From Sutcliffiella horikoshii (GTDB lineage: Bacteria > Bacillota > Bacilli > Bacillales > Bacillaceae_I): 64,000 nt of DNA. This document shows, piece after piece, positions 42,188-49,461 of the stretch. Under the pieces are notes generated by a model, which was not told the origin of the DNA, searched no databases, and was given only the letters and a program-made list of their open reading frames with translations. Made by a program: the position numbers and the translations under genes. The stretch covers positions 3,674,666 through 3,738,665 of the forward strand of contig KV440964.1 of assembly GCA_001636495.1 (NCBI GenBank), in the 5' to 3' direction. Within the stretch, counting starts at the first letter, position 1; every line of letters starts with the position of its first letter.

Positions 42188-42223
42188 AATTTCCACCTAT
42201 TTTTCAAGAGAGAAGGAATAAAC

Positions 42224-42880
42224 ATGAAAAAGCAATTTGTTGTCATAGGCTTAGGCCGTTTCGGAGGAAGTATCGTCGAAGAATTCTCCACCTTGGGAGT
42301 CGAAGTACTCGCCATAGACAAAGACGAAGACAACATCAACAAAATAAGCAAATATGCCACACACGCCGTACAAGCAAACGCTACAGATGAAGCCACCTTG
42401 AATTCACTAGGTATCCGCAACTTTGACCATGCGATCGTTTCCATGGGCGACGATATCGAATCAAGCATCCTCGCAAGCCTATTGTTGAAAGAAATGGGCA
42501 TCAAGCAAGTGTGGGTTAAAGCGACAAATAAGTATCATCAAAAGGTATTGGAGAAAATAGGAGTGGACCGCATCATCCAGCCTGAACGCGATATGGCGAA
42601 AAGGGTCGCCCATCATGTAGTGTCCGATAAAATCTTTGATTATATCGAGCTTTCCGATAACCATAGCATCGCAGAACTTTTTGCATCCAAAAAAGTAAGC
42701 AACAAAAGCCTTTCCGATTTGGACTTGCGTGCAAGATTTGGCTGCACACTAATCGGCATCCAAAGAGACGGGGATATCATCATCTCCCCTGCAGCTGATG
42801 AAGTAATATTAGAAGGAGATTTACTTATCGTTCTTGGACGAAACGAAGACATCCATCGCTTTGAAGATGTGGGTGTATAA
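42224..42880 (+). CDS. ktrA: Potassium uptake regulatory subunit KtrA (RCK domain)
   Basis: A 218-residue cytosolic gating ring subunit. The N-terminal RCK-N Rossmann domain has GLGRFGG (residues 9-15) for nucleotide binding and the acidic AIDKDEDN; the C-terminal RCK-C domain (about 135-218) is the c-di-AMP binding part in KtrA/KtrC. It binds KtrB and opens the channel with ATP. The start ATG at 42224 follows AGAGAGAAGGAATAAAC. KtrB begins two bases after its stop. Regulation by c-di-AMP occurs twice: through the riboswitch and probably through this protein. Confidence 0.96.
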   Translation: MKKQFVVIGLGRFGGSIVEEFSTLGVEVLAIDKDEDNINKISKYATHAVQANATDEATLNSLGIRNFDHAIVSMGDDIESSILASLLLKEMGIKQVWVKATNKYHQKVLEKIGVDRIIQPERDMAKRVAHHVVSDKIFDYIELSDNHSIAELFASKKVSNKSLSDLDLRARFGCTLIGIQRDGDIIISPAADEVILEGDLLIVLGRNEDIHRFEDVGV

Positions 42881-42882
42881 GC

Positions 42883-44205
42883 ATGATTGGCCGTTCTTTT
42901 ATCAAATTGAATCCCCCTCAGTTACTGGTTGTGGTATTTGTCTTTTTCGCGCTACTAGGAATGTTTTTGTTAAAGCTTCCTTTTTCAACTATGGATTCAA
43001 TCACATTAATTGACGCCCTTTTCACTGCAACATCTGCCATGACAGTTACTGGCCTTGTGGTTGTGGATACAGGATCGACTTTCACCTTTTTTGGTCAAGT
43101 TATTATCCTGTTCCTAATTCAAATCGGCGGAATTGGGATAATGACATTTGCAGTTCTAATCTTTATGATGCTTGGGAAAAAAATCGGCTTTCAGGAAAGG
43201 TTGATCCTACAACAGGCACTGAACCAGACCTCTTTAGGGGGAATCATCTTACTGGTTAGAAGGATAATTATCTTTGCATTTCTTATAGAAGGAATGGCTA
43301 TACTACTCTTATCTTACAGATGGATACCGGAGTACGGCTGGATTGATGGTTTTTATTATAGTGTTTTCCATGCTATTTCTGCCTTCAACAATGCTGGATT
43401 TTCCATCTGGTCAGACAGTTTGATGCGATATGTCGGAGATCCTGTTGTGAACATTGTCATCTCCTTCTTATTCATTATAGGTGGAATTGGATTCACTGTC
43501 CTGACAGACCTTTGGTACACAAAGGAATTTCGTAAACTGACCTTGCACACGAAAATCATGTTGTTTGGAACTTTAGGAATAAATTTGTTAGCAATGTTTG
43601 TTCTTTTTGTTCTCGAATACTCTAATCCTGCTACTCTTGCAAACTTCAGTTTTGTGGAAAAACTATGGGCCTCCTATTTTCAGGCTGTGACAACCAGAAC
43701 TGCAGGATTTAATTCTATAGATATCGGCTCAATGGAGACTGCTTCTATCATATGGATGCTTCTGTTGATGTTTGTGGGAGCAGGCAGCACCTCTACTGGG
43801 GGTGGAATCAAACTTACGACCTTCATCATCATCATCCTTGCTGTGAACACCTTCATTAAAGGCAAGCATGAGATAGTTGTGTTCAGACGGTCCATTCATC
43901 AGCACTATGTTTTGAAAGCTCTTGCCATTTCAACCATTAGCATCCTATTTATCTTTGGGTCGTTATTTATTTTGACTATAACGGAACAAGCAGACTTCTT
44001 GTTACTTCTATTTGAGGTGATATCTGCTTTTGGTACAGTAGGGTTATCCATGGGGATCACAGCAGATTTAACAGATATCGGAAAGGGAATTATCGTATTC
44101 ATAATGCTACTTGGGAAGCTCGGCCCTTTAACTCTTGCCTATTCCCTTGCAAAACCTCGCCCAGCAAAGGTTCGATACCCAAATGAAGACCTTTTAACGG
44201 GATAA
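42883..44205 (+). CDS. ktrB: Potassium uptake channel subunit KtrB
   Basis: A 440-residue Trk/Ktr/HKT-type potassium channel made of four M1-P-M2 repeats. Selectivity-loop segments are visible: TSAMTVTGL, SAFNNAGFS, TTRTAGFNSI and SAFGTVGLSMG. The gating loop in the third repeat is Gly- and Ser-rich (VGAGSTSTGGG). It pairs with KtrA, whose gene ends two bases before. A strong terminator follows. Confidence 0.96.
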   Translation: MIGRSFIKLNPPQLLVVVFVFFALLGMFLLKLPFSTMDSITLIDALFTATSAMTVTGLVVVDTGSTFTFFGQVIILFLIQIGGIGIMTFAVLIFMMLGKKIGFQERLILQQALNQTSLGGIILLVRRIIIFAFLIEGMAILLLSYRWIPEYGWIDGFYYSVFHAISAFNNAGFSIWSDSLMRYVGDPVVNIVISFLFIIGGIGFTVLTDLWYTKEFRKLTLHTKIMLFGTLGINLLAMFVLFVLEYSNPATLANFSFVEKLWASYFQAVTTRTAGFNSIDIGSMETASIIWMLLLMFVGAGSTSTGGGIKLTTFIIIILAVNTFIKGKHEIVVFRRSIHQHYVLKALAISTISILFIFGSLFILTITEQADFLLLLFEVISAFGTVGLSMGITADLTDIGKGIIVFIMLLGKLGPLTLAYSLAKPRPAKVRYPNEDLLTG

Positions 44206-44210
44206 TGAAG

Positions 44211-44247
44211 AAAGCTCCCCAGCATTAACTTGCTGGGGAGCTTTTTC
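44211..44247. terminator. Bidirectional terminator after ktrB
   Basis: AAAGCTCCCCAGCA pairs with TGCTGGGGAGCTTT around TTAACT, then T run. It also lies next to the stop of the convergent gene. Confidence 0.93.
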
Positions 44248-44251
44248 ACTC

Positions 44252-44728
44252 TTAATAGTAACGTTTACGGAAACCTTCTTCCATCAGGTACTGTTTTGCT
44301 TCATTATAGGAAGGAAACGTTCCATCAAGGTTCTTACCTGCATACACATTCCACATGTCATCTTCAAGGACGACGTGCAAAGTATGGCCCTCATCATTTG
44401 CCCATTTCTCTTGTTCAAAAGTTTCTTCGTTTGTTTCCACTACTTCATAATCCTTACTTAGTTGCTCAATCGATTTCCCGATTAATTCCTTCAGCTCATC
44501 CGCTGCAAATTCACGGATATTTACCATTCCCTTATCATCCGTATTAAAGCCTTTGATCCCTTTTGCATAGACAAATCCATTGCCATTTGGGTGAAGGTGA
44601 TAAACGACGTTCTTTTTATCACTAAGACTCTCTTCGTATTGGAAGTTGACCCGCTTTAGGGACACATCTTTTCTTGTCAATTGCGGAAAGGATTCTATGA
44701 TTTCAAGCTTTTGTTCAAAAGTTAGCAT
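44252..44728 (-). CDS. Hypothetical protein (158 aa)
   Basis: A 158-residue soluble protein (MLTFEQKLEIIESFPQLTRK to EGFRKRYY) with no cysteines in the visible pattern and a mixed helix-strand composition. I do not recognise the family. The ATG at 44728 follows CATGGAGGCAAT, which rules out a long upstream extension. It lies 103 bases after azoR on the same strand and shares the terminator with ktrB. Confidence 0.62.
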   Translation of the reverse strand: MLTFEQKLEIIESFPQLTRKDVSLKRVNFQYEESLSDKKNVVYHLHPNGNGFVYAKGIKGFNTDDKGMVNIREFAADELKELIGKSIEQLSKDYEVVETNEETFEQEKWANDEGHTLHVVLEDDMWNVYAGKNLDGTFPSYNEAKQYLMEEGFRKRYY

Positions 44729-44831
44729 ATTGCCTCCATGTACATTTTTTATTTTCAGTACATTATAGCATTTGCTGAGATTGAAGAAAAGGAGCCGTCC
44801 CGTTAAAGGGAGAACTCCATGGTTGTATTTT

Positions 44832-45467
44832 TTAGAATGTGTGAGCTGCGTCTTTCGCACGGGCAATTGCATCCGCTTTGATTGCCTCTGCTTTATCAGG
44901 CATAGCAGCATGCCCTTCCACAAACAGTCCTTCAAAGGAAGGCACTCCAAAGAATTGCATAAGAACAGTCAGATAACGATGTCCCATTTCCATGCCAGCT
45001 GCAGGACCTTCAGAATAAATACCTCCACGTGCCTGAATATGGATAGCTTTCTTGTCAGTCAATAGACCAACAGGACCTTCTGCCGTATATTTGAACGTTT
45101 TTCCTGCCACTGCAACGGAGTCAAGGTAAGCCTTCATTACCGGAGGAAACGAGAAGTTCCAAAGTGGTGTCACAAAGACATATTTATCTGCACCGATAAA
45201 TTGTTCTGTCAATTCGGAAAGGCGACTAACCTTTCCTTTCTCTTCTTCAGAAAGCTCTTCAAACCCTTTACCTGTTTGCAGTTTCCCCCATCCACTGAAT
45301 ACATCAGCATCAATATGCGGGATGTGTTCTTTGTAAAGGTCCACAAGAACAATTTCATCTGCTGGATTAGCTTCCTTATATGTGTCAATAAATGCTTTTC
45401 CCACTGCCATACTGTAGGACTGTGTGTCATCATGCGGATGAGCCGTGATGTATAAAACTTTTGCCAT
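44832..45467 (-). CDS. azoR: FMN-dependent NADH-azoreductase
   Basis: A 211-residue flavodoxin-fold enzyme that reduces quinones and azo compounds with NADH. The FMN-binding parts are visible: N-terminal [35 protein letters not shown] (about 97-114) and [13 protein letters not shown] (about 149-161). It is cytosolic and detoxifies quinones. Upstream is a 13-base-arm palindrome like the MhqR operator, which controls an azoreductase in Bacillus subtilis, so induction by quinones or catechol is likely. The ATG at 45467 follows GAGAGGAAAGATACAAC. Confidence 0.93.
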   Translation of the reverse strand: MAKVLYITAHPHDDTQSYSMAVGKAFIDTYKEANPADEIVLVDLYKEHIPHIDADVFSGWGKLQTGKGFEELSEEEKGKVSRLSELTEQFIGADKYVFVTPLWNFSFPPVMKAYLDSVAVAGKTFKYTAEGPVGLLTDKKAIHIQARGGIYSEGPAAGMEMGHRYLTVLMQFFGVPSFEGLFVEGHAAMPDKAEAIKADAIARAKDAAHTF

Positions 45468-45535
45468 GTTGTATCTTTCCTCTCTTGTTTAACGTATTTA
45501 TTGTAGTTTGTTACCTAAAGACATATCTTACCAAC

Positions 45536-45568
45536 TATCTCGAATTAAATTATTCTTAATTCGAGATA
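45536..45568. promoter_or_regulatory. MhqR-like operator upstream of azoR
   Basis: TATCTCGAATTAA and TTAATTCGAGATA are perfect 13-base arms around a 7-base centre. Each arm carries the ATCTCGAAT half-site of the MhqR (MarR-family) operator as I remember it, though the spacing here is larger than in the compact palindrome. Confidence 0.6.
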
Positions 45569-45611
45569 ATGATACAAGATTCTCCTGCGTTTTGCAAGTA
45601 ACTTGCTTCAT

Positions 45612-45650
45612 ATAAAAAAAAAGACCTGTCAAATTCCTCGACAAATCTTA
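45612..45650 (-). terminator. Terminator of a small minus-strand gene
   Basis: On the minus strand AAGATTTGTC pairs (with G-U) with GACAGGTCTT around GAGGAATTT, followed by a run of T. It stands 13 bases beyond the stop of the 49-residue ORF and supports that ORF being real. Confidence 0.75.
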
Positions 45651-45662
45651 TTTTATCTCTTC

Positions 45663-45812
45663 CTATTCTTCATTATGCAGGATATATGGATTTCCGCCAA
45701 TATTTTTCCTCATATCATCAGTTATTACAAAAGACCCATTTCCTACTTCTGCTACATTCTCTTTCACATCGCCCTGAACACTGCCATCATAGTGATTTGG
45801 CTTACCTTCCAT
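45663..45812 (-). CDS. Small hypothetical protein (49 aa)
   Basis: A 49-residue ORF with ATG at 45812 behind TTGGGGGTGTTGTGG and a terminator 13 bases after its stop. The product is acidic and hydrophilic (MEGKPNHYDGSVQGDVKENV). A longer form starting with TTG at 45905 would add 31 residues, partly hydrophobic, but has no good ribosome binding site. Family unknown. Confidence 0.5.
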   Translation of the reverse strand: MEGKPNHYDGSVQGDVKENVAEVGNGSFVITDDMRKNIGGNPYILHNEE

Positions 45813-46004
45813 CCACAACACCCCCAACAATAGTATGATTAGTTTATACAACCATTGTACTATTTTATTCTTTGTCTTAATAGATATTTTTGGATTAGAA
45901 TGCAAAATTACCCAACCTTACCATGAGGCAAATTAGTGTTAGTTTCATACATTATAAAAGATTGTTTTTAATCCGCTGTATGTATGAAGGAGGAGATGTA
46001 TATC

Positions 46005-46730
46005 ATGCACTTCCATGAGAATCTTGTATACCATGGCACCAACCTTTTTTCTGCAAAATTGATTGAACAGCATGGTGTATGGATCTATGCACAAAGGGAA
46101 GCAACGGACTTTGGGAGAGGCTATTATCTTACGGATAATCTTGAACAGGCCGTTGACTGGGCCAAAGTGCGCTCTTTGACCCCACAGATATCCAGATCCA
46201 CCTTATCCATGATTGGATGCACAAAGAAGGAATTCTTGCATCATCCGGACACAAAAGTCCCTGCACTCCTTCAGTACCGTATTCATCCATCAGAACTCAT
46301 CAAGCTGAATGGTCTCATATTCCCACTTCCTTCCCACCCTGACTGGCAGGTAGCTTCTAAGGTATGGCATAGTTTTGTCACACTCAATCGTAAAGGGGGA
46401 AATCTCCATTCCTTTGACTATGTGTTCGGACCTGTCAGCAAAAATAAGATTTCTCCAAATGGAATGATTGATTACTTCCCTGAAAAAAACCAACTATCCC
46501 TCCATACAGCAAGCTCGTTGCAAAGCTTAATGGACATAAAAATATTCACTGTGGGATTTCCAGAAGAGAAAGAGTCTATTGAGATATCTCCTCCCCTTTC
46601 AGCCTATTACAAATTTATAAAAAATCGACTGCTCCAAAAATCACGCATTTCTCCCCTTTTATCTTTTCCTAGCCAGTCGGTTCTCGAAGAACCTCCTTCC
46701 TATTGGGCCGATCTGTTGAATGATCAATAA
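46005..46730 (+). CDS. DUF3990 domain protein (ADP-ribosyltransferase-like fold)
   Basis: A 241-residue protein. The N-terminal half carries the DUF3990 pattern: LVYHGTN (about residues 7-13, like the H/R-G-T of ADP-ribosyltransferases), then DFGRGYYLTDNLEQAVDWA (about 34-52). The family is placed in the ADP-ribosyl superfamily, so NAD-dependent transfer is possible; a third catalytic residue cannot be fixed here (a candidate is in FDYVFGP near 143). No signal peptide, so a cytosolic protein. The ATG at 46005 follows AAGGAGG. It converges, 9 bases apart, with a zeta-toxin-like kinase gene. No clear antitoxin lies next to it. Confidence 0.8.
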   Translation: MHFHENLVYHGTNLFSAKLIEQHGVWIYAQREATDFGRGYYLTDNLEQAVDWAKVRSLTPQISRSTLSMIGCTKKEFLHHPDTKVPALLQYRIHPSELIKLNGLIFPLPSHPDWQVASKVWHSFVTLNRKGGNLHSFDYVFGPVSKNKISPNGMIDYFPEKNQLSLHTASSLQSLMDIKIFTVGFPEEKESIEISPPLSAYYKFIKNRLLQKSRISPLLSFPSQSVLEEPPSYWADLLNDQ

Positions 46731-46739
46731 CCATTGCTA

Positions 46740-47408
46740 TTAGATTCCCTTCCTGAGAAATGCAGGATATAGTCTCTTATCCAAGTGTGTATTGGAGAAG
46801 AATAAGGTATATCCCTTCTGTGTATCAAACAATTGATAGGTATGGACAAGATGTTTAAGTAAAAGAAAGCTACGTGGAATTTGTTTATGTGTATTGTTTA
46901 TGACAGAATCAGGAACGCGTCTTCCCGTTTCTTTTTCACGATTTTTCGCACGTTTTCTTGCCACTTCTAGGGGAACATCTGCTATCCATACGTGAATCAG
47001 ATAGTCAGCTTCCTTCAGCTTCATAATTAATTCCAAGTAGTTCCTGTATTTAGTCATGGTGCCTTCATATATAAACGATGTGCGTTCCTGTATTAGTTTG
47101 TTCAAGGCAAGGTCTCTTATATGAGTGGATTCTTTATGGACTAACGCTGCAGCTTGACTGGGGTTGGTAACGAGGAGTTCATGATAATGAGGCAAATGCA
47201 GCTTTATTTCATCTGCATCAACCAAGGTATAAGATAAGTTATTTTTCTTTAATTCTTTTTCTATTATTTCTTTCCGAAGCTGGGATTTCCCGCTGGCAGT
47301 TCCTCCGCCCACCAAGATTGCAAAAGGATGAGTCCCCTTTTCTTTCTTACCATCCGTAGCAGTTATAGCTGAAACAATTTTTTCATGAAGGACATCAGTC
47401 TTATGCAA
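46740..47408 (-). CDS. Zeta-toxin family kinase-like protein
   Basis: A 222-residue P-loop protein. Walker A GGGTASGKS (about residues 34-42), VDADEIKLHLPHY (about 64-76) with the catalytic Asp and substrate site, FIYEGTMT and RAKNREKETGRRV (about 155-167) with likely phosphate-binding Arg residues follow the zeta/AAA-33 kinase plan. Zeta toxins phosphorylate UDP-N-acetylglucosamine, but many chromosomal members have other targets. The TTG at 47408 behind GGGGGTG is the better start; a longer frame to 47438 lacks one. No epsilon antitoxin is seen. It converges with the DUF3990 gene. Confidence 0.82.
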   Translation of the reverse strand: MHKTDVLHEKIVSAITATDGKKEKGTHPFAILVGGGTASGKSQLRKEIIEKELKKNNLSYTLVDADEIKLHLPHYHELLVTNPSQAAALVHKESTHIRDLALNKLIQERTSFIYEGTMTKYRNYLELIMKLKEADYLIHVWIADVPLEVARKRAKNREKETGRRVPDSVINNTHKQIPRSFLLLKHLVHTYQLFDTQKGYTLFFSNTHLDKRLYPAFLRKGI

Positions 47409-47423
47409 GGTATCACCCCCGTC

Positions 47424-47461
47424 ACTAAAAAAGAACAACCGTTATGCAACAGCTGCTCTTC
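47424..47461 (-). terminator. Weak terminator after the YrzF-like gene
   Basis: On the minus strand AGAGCAGC pairs with GTTGTTCT (two G-U pairs), then TTTTTT. It would end the kinase gene at 47501. Confidence 0.5.
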
Positions 47462-47500
47462 TATACATACATGACTCCCCTATAAAGTATTCCTTCATGA

Positions 47501-48145
47501 TTAAGTGATGAATCGACTTAATAGGTTTCTTTTATATATAAATGCTAAAAACAATAATATCTTGCGGTGCAGCTTCTTTGGAAACAGCCGCTTTCTATAA
47601 TACTTATCGTAGCCCCTCTTCAAATCTTCCCATTGAGTGCAATGTTTGATCTGATCAAATCGGACAACATCAATTAACTTTACCTCGCCATCAGTAGTGA
47701 GCAGTATATTGTGCAGGTGGATATCGGAGGGATTTAGCCCTCGTTGTCTCGCAGTCGCAATGGACCGGTCCACCTCCTCCACAACTCTACCACTTATGGG
47801 AATCCCTTTCACTAGGCATTCAAAAAGGGTGTGCCCTTCAATATAGTCAATAACAATGTAATTTTCACCAGAGTCATAAAGTACCGGAAATGACGAAATG
47901 CCTTTTAGCTTGTCATAGACTTCCGCTTCTTTTTTTGCAAGATGTTCAAAGGGGGGATAGAAAACCTTTAAAGCTTTGTTCGACCCCTCCAATTTAAATA
48001 CATAGGCACTTCTTCCAGAACCAATCATGGAAAGTTGTTTTTCATTAAATGATTCCACTTGCACCACTGCATTGCTTCGTTTAAACACGACAGACTCAAC
48101 TAATTGTTGATAAGGTGTGGTAATGCTCTTTGTCGTTCCCTTCAT
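47501..48145 (-). CDS. yrzF: YrzF-like serine/threonine protein kinase homologue
   Basis: A 214-residue short kinase-fold protein. A glycine-loop-like GSGRSAYVFKL (about residues 43-53), Lys in NKALKVFY (about 59), and a catalytic loop region NPSDIHLHNILL (about 137-148) with VKLIDVVRFDQ (about 154-164; DVV in place of DFG) are visible. The C-terminal lobe is short. Length and pattern match YrzF of Bacillus subtilis. Activity is not certain. It is monocistronic; the ATG at 48145 follows AGAGAGTGAGAGATGACGG. Confidence 0.8.
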   Translation of the reverse strand: MKGTTKSITTPYQQLVESVVFKRSNAVVQVESFNEKQLSMIGSGRSAYVFKLEGSNKALKVFYPPFEHLAKKEAEVYDKLKGISSFPVLYDSGENYIVIDYIEGHTLFECLVKGIPISGRVVEEVDRSIATARQRGLNPSDIHLHNILLTTDGEVKLIDVVRFDQIKHCTQWEDLKRGYDKYYRKRLFPKKLHRKILLFLAFIYKRNLLSRFIT

Positions 48146-48187
48146 CCGTCATCTCTCACTCTCTTTAGGGAATCCATTTACATCTAT

Positions 48188-48625
48188 TTAACCACCTAAA
48201 TCCTCAAGAAGATTCATCATGGTGGTGACCTCATTGATCAAAGTAAACAGTTCAGATTCCTGCAGATTATCCAGCGCTAACTCGCCGTTTTCCATTGAAC
48301 TCTCAATTACTCCTTTAAGCGCTTCATTCTTTTCAACGATTTGCTGATGGATGCCTTCCGCAATGGCTGGCGCATCCGTACTGTTGAATTCATCTATTTC
48401 GTTGAGAAGCGTGTTCAACTCTGCTTCCAGTTCTTCTTTGGCATTGGCATTCGTAGCTGCCTCTTGTATCATTTGAGGGGCTTCCTGGCCGAAATCCTGC
48501 CAAGTATTAATGTGTTCCGTCGCCTTGTTGACGTATGCCAATGAACTGTTGACCTCCTCTAGAACCGAACAACCACTTAATAATATGGATGATAGCAGTG
48601 TTGTAACAAGTATAAGTTTACGCAT
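48188..48625 (-). CDS. yybP: YybP-like lipoprotein (DUF6376), Mn-riboswitch controlled
   Basis: A 145-residue lipoprotein: MRKLILVTTLLSSILLSGCS with lipobox LSGC (Cys19), then a long helical, acidic domain (NSSLAYVNKATEHINTWQDFG onward) to LLEDLGG. The ATG at 48625 follows AGGAGGGACTTAT. It matches the size and pattern of YybP, the gene after which the Mn2+ riboswitch class is named. The upstream 36-residue ORF ends inside its ribosome binding site, so translation is probably coupled. Its role may be in metal or envelope homeostasis. Confidence 0.75.
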   Translation of the reverse strand: MRKLILVTTLLSSILLSGCSVLEEVNSSLAYVNKATEHINTWQDFGQEAPQMIQEAATNANAKEELEAELNTLLNEIDEFNSTDAPAIAEGIHQQIVEKNEALKGVIESSMENGELALDNLQESELFTLINEVTTMMNLLEDLGG

Positions 48626-48636
48626 ATAAGTCCCTC

Positions 48637-48747
48637 CTACTTTTTCATTCTTTTTTTGACTTCTTTCATTACAACCGGCAATACTTTCTTTTGGGCAAGT
48701 GTGACACCTTTTTTCAATATCAAAGCTTTTATCAATTTTTTTATCAT
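48637..48747 (-). CDS. Small basic peptide (36 aa) coupled to yybP
   Basis: A 36-residue ORF with ATG at 48747 behind TGGAGGTCATCATT; its TAG overlaps the ribosome binding site of yybP. The peptide (MIKKLIKALILKKGVTLAQK, then KVLPVVMKEVKKRMKK) is strongly basic and amphipathic. It is the first ORF after the Mn2+ riboswitch. Confidence 0.65.
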   Translation of the reverse strand: MIKKLIKALILKKGVTLAQKKVLPVVMKEVKKRMKK

Positions 48748-48788
48748 AATGATGACCTCCAGATATTTTTTTCATCGCAATATAAAGA

Positions 48789-48821
48789 AAGGACCCTTCA
48801 CCAGTATGGCGAAAGGTCCTT
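48789..48821 (-). terminator. Second hairpin of the Mn2+ riboswitch leader
   Basis: On the minus strand AAGGACCTTTCGCC pairs with GGTGAAGGGTCCTT around ATACT, followed by TCTTTATA. The left arm can instead pair with GGCAAAGGTC of the upstream terminator, so the two are mutually exclusive. Confidence 0.65.
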
Positions 48822-48831
48822 GAATACAAAA

Positions 48832-48867
48832 AGACCTTTGCCAGACTAATGATACTGACAAAGGTCT
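48832..48867 (-). terminator. Mn2+ riboswitch terminator
   Basis: On the minus strand AGACCTTTGTC (the 3' end of the aptamer, 48867-48857) pairs with GGCAAAGGTCT (48842-48832), then TTTTTG. Formation of P1 in the Mn2+-bound aptamer sequesters the first arm. Confidence 0.85.
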
Positions 48868-48955
48868 CGCTAACAACTTATCGTTGCCAACAAAGCCGAG
48901 GACTATGTGTCCCGTAATGACGACTTTGTTGCATGAGCTACTCCCCTTTGGGATG
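48857..48955 (-). promoter_or_regulatory. Manganese (yybP-ykoY) riboswitch
   Basis: On the minus strand AAAGGGGAGTAGC, CAACAAAGTCGTC, CCTCGGCTTTGTTG and TTAGCGAGACCTTTG match the yybP-ykoY class in order. It lies upstream of a YybP-like lipoprotein, as in Bacillus subtilis. Confidence 0.95.
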
Positions 48956-48976
48956 AACGTTTAAAATTGTACTTTT

Positions 48977-49005
48977 ATAATAGCCCAGATTCTTCTAAAG
49001 GTCAA
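48977..49005 (-). promoter_or_regulatory. Promoter of the Mn2+ riboswitch transcript
   Basis: On the minus strand TTGACC (49005-49000), 17 bases, TATTAT (48982-48977), about 25 bases before the aptamer. Confidence 0.7.
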
Positions 49006-49050
49006 CCATATGAGAGTTTGTAAAGCTTTTGTAAAGTTTTATTGTACCTG

Positions 49051-49101
49051 TTGGGACATACTAAATCTTATGTTATAGTAATATCGAAAACCGATATCGG
49101 T
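49051..49101 (+). promoter_or_regulatory. Promoter and PadR-like operator of padR-chrA
   Basis: TTGGGA (49051-49056), 17 bases, TATAGT (49074-49079), followed by the perfect palindrome ACCGATATCGGT (49090-49101) around the expected transcription start. The palindrome is a likely site for the PadR-type repressor encoded next. Confidence 0.65.
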
Positions 49102-49131
49102 ATACGCTTTTGGCAAGAGGGGGGCTTTCTT

Positions 49132-49461
49132 TTGGAAGAAAAAGTACTTCGTAAACTATTCCTTGGATTTATACAGATTCATATTCTCCACCACGCAAAA
49201 GAACATCCAGTCTATGGGGCATGGATGCTTGAAGAACTTCGGGATCACGGCTACTCAATCAGTGCGGGTACCCTCTACCCCATCCTTCATTCCATGGAAA
49301 AGGACGGGCTCCTTACAAAAGAGGATTTGAACGTTGAGGGGAAAATCAGGAAAAATTATTCCATCACAGAAAAAGGTGACATAATCTTAAAAGAAGCAAG
49401 AAGCAAAGCTTATGAACTATTCAAAGAAATCAAGGAAGGTGATCATCATGAGAAAGAATAG
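49132..49461 (+). CDS. PadR family transcriptional regulator
   Basis: A 109-residue winged-helix repressor. The PadR core HPVYGAWMLEELRDHGYSIS, then AGTLYPILHSMEKDGLL and GKIRKNYSITEKGD, is complete; the C-terminal dimerising helix follows. The TTG at 49132 is the start, behind AGGGGGG. Its 3' end overlaps chrA by 14 bases, so the two are translated together. It probably represses the operon and responds to chromate or a related signal. Confidence 0.9.
   Translation: MEEKVLRKLFLGFIQIHILHHAKEHPVYGAWMLEELRDHGYSISAGTLYPILHSMEKDGLLTKEDLNVEGKIRKNYSITEKGDIILKEARSKAYELFKEIKEGDHHEKE

Noticed and set aside
46005-47408. Classical type II toxin-antitoxin operon made of the DUF3990 and zeta-like genes
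   Set aside because: The genes are convergent, not cotranscribed, and no small antitoxin gene is visible.
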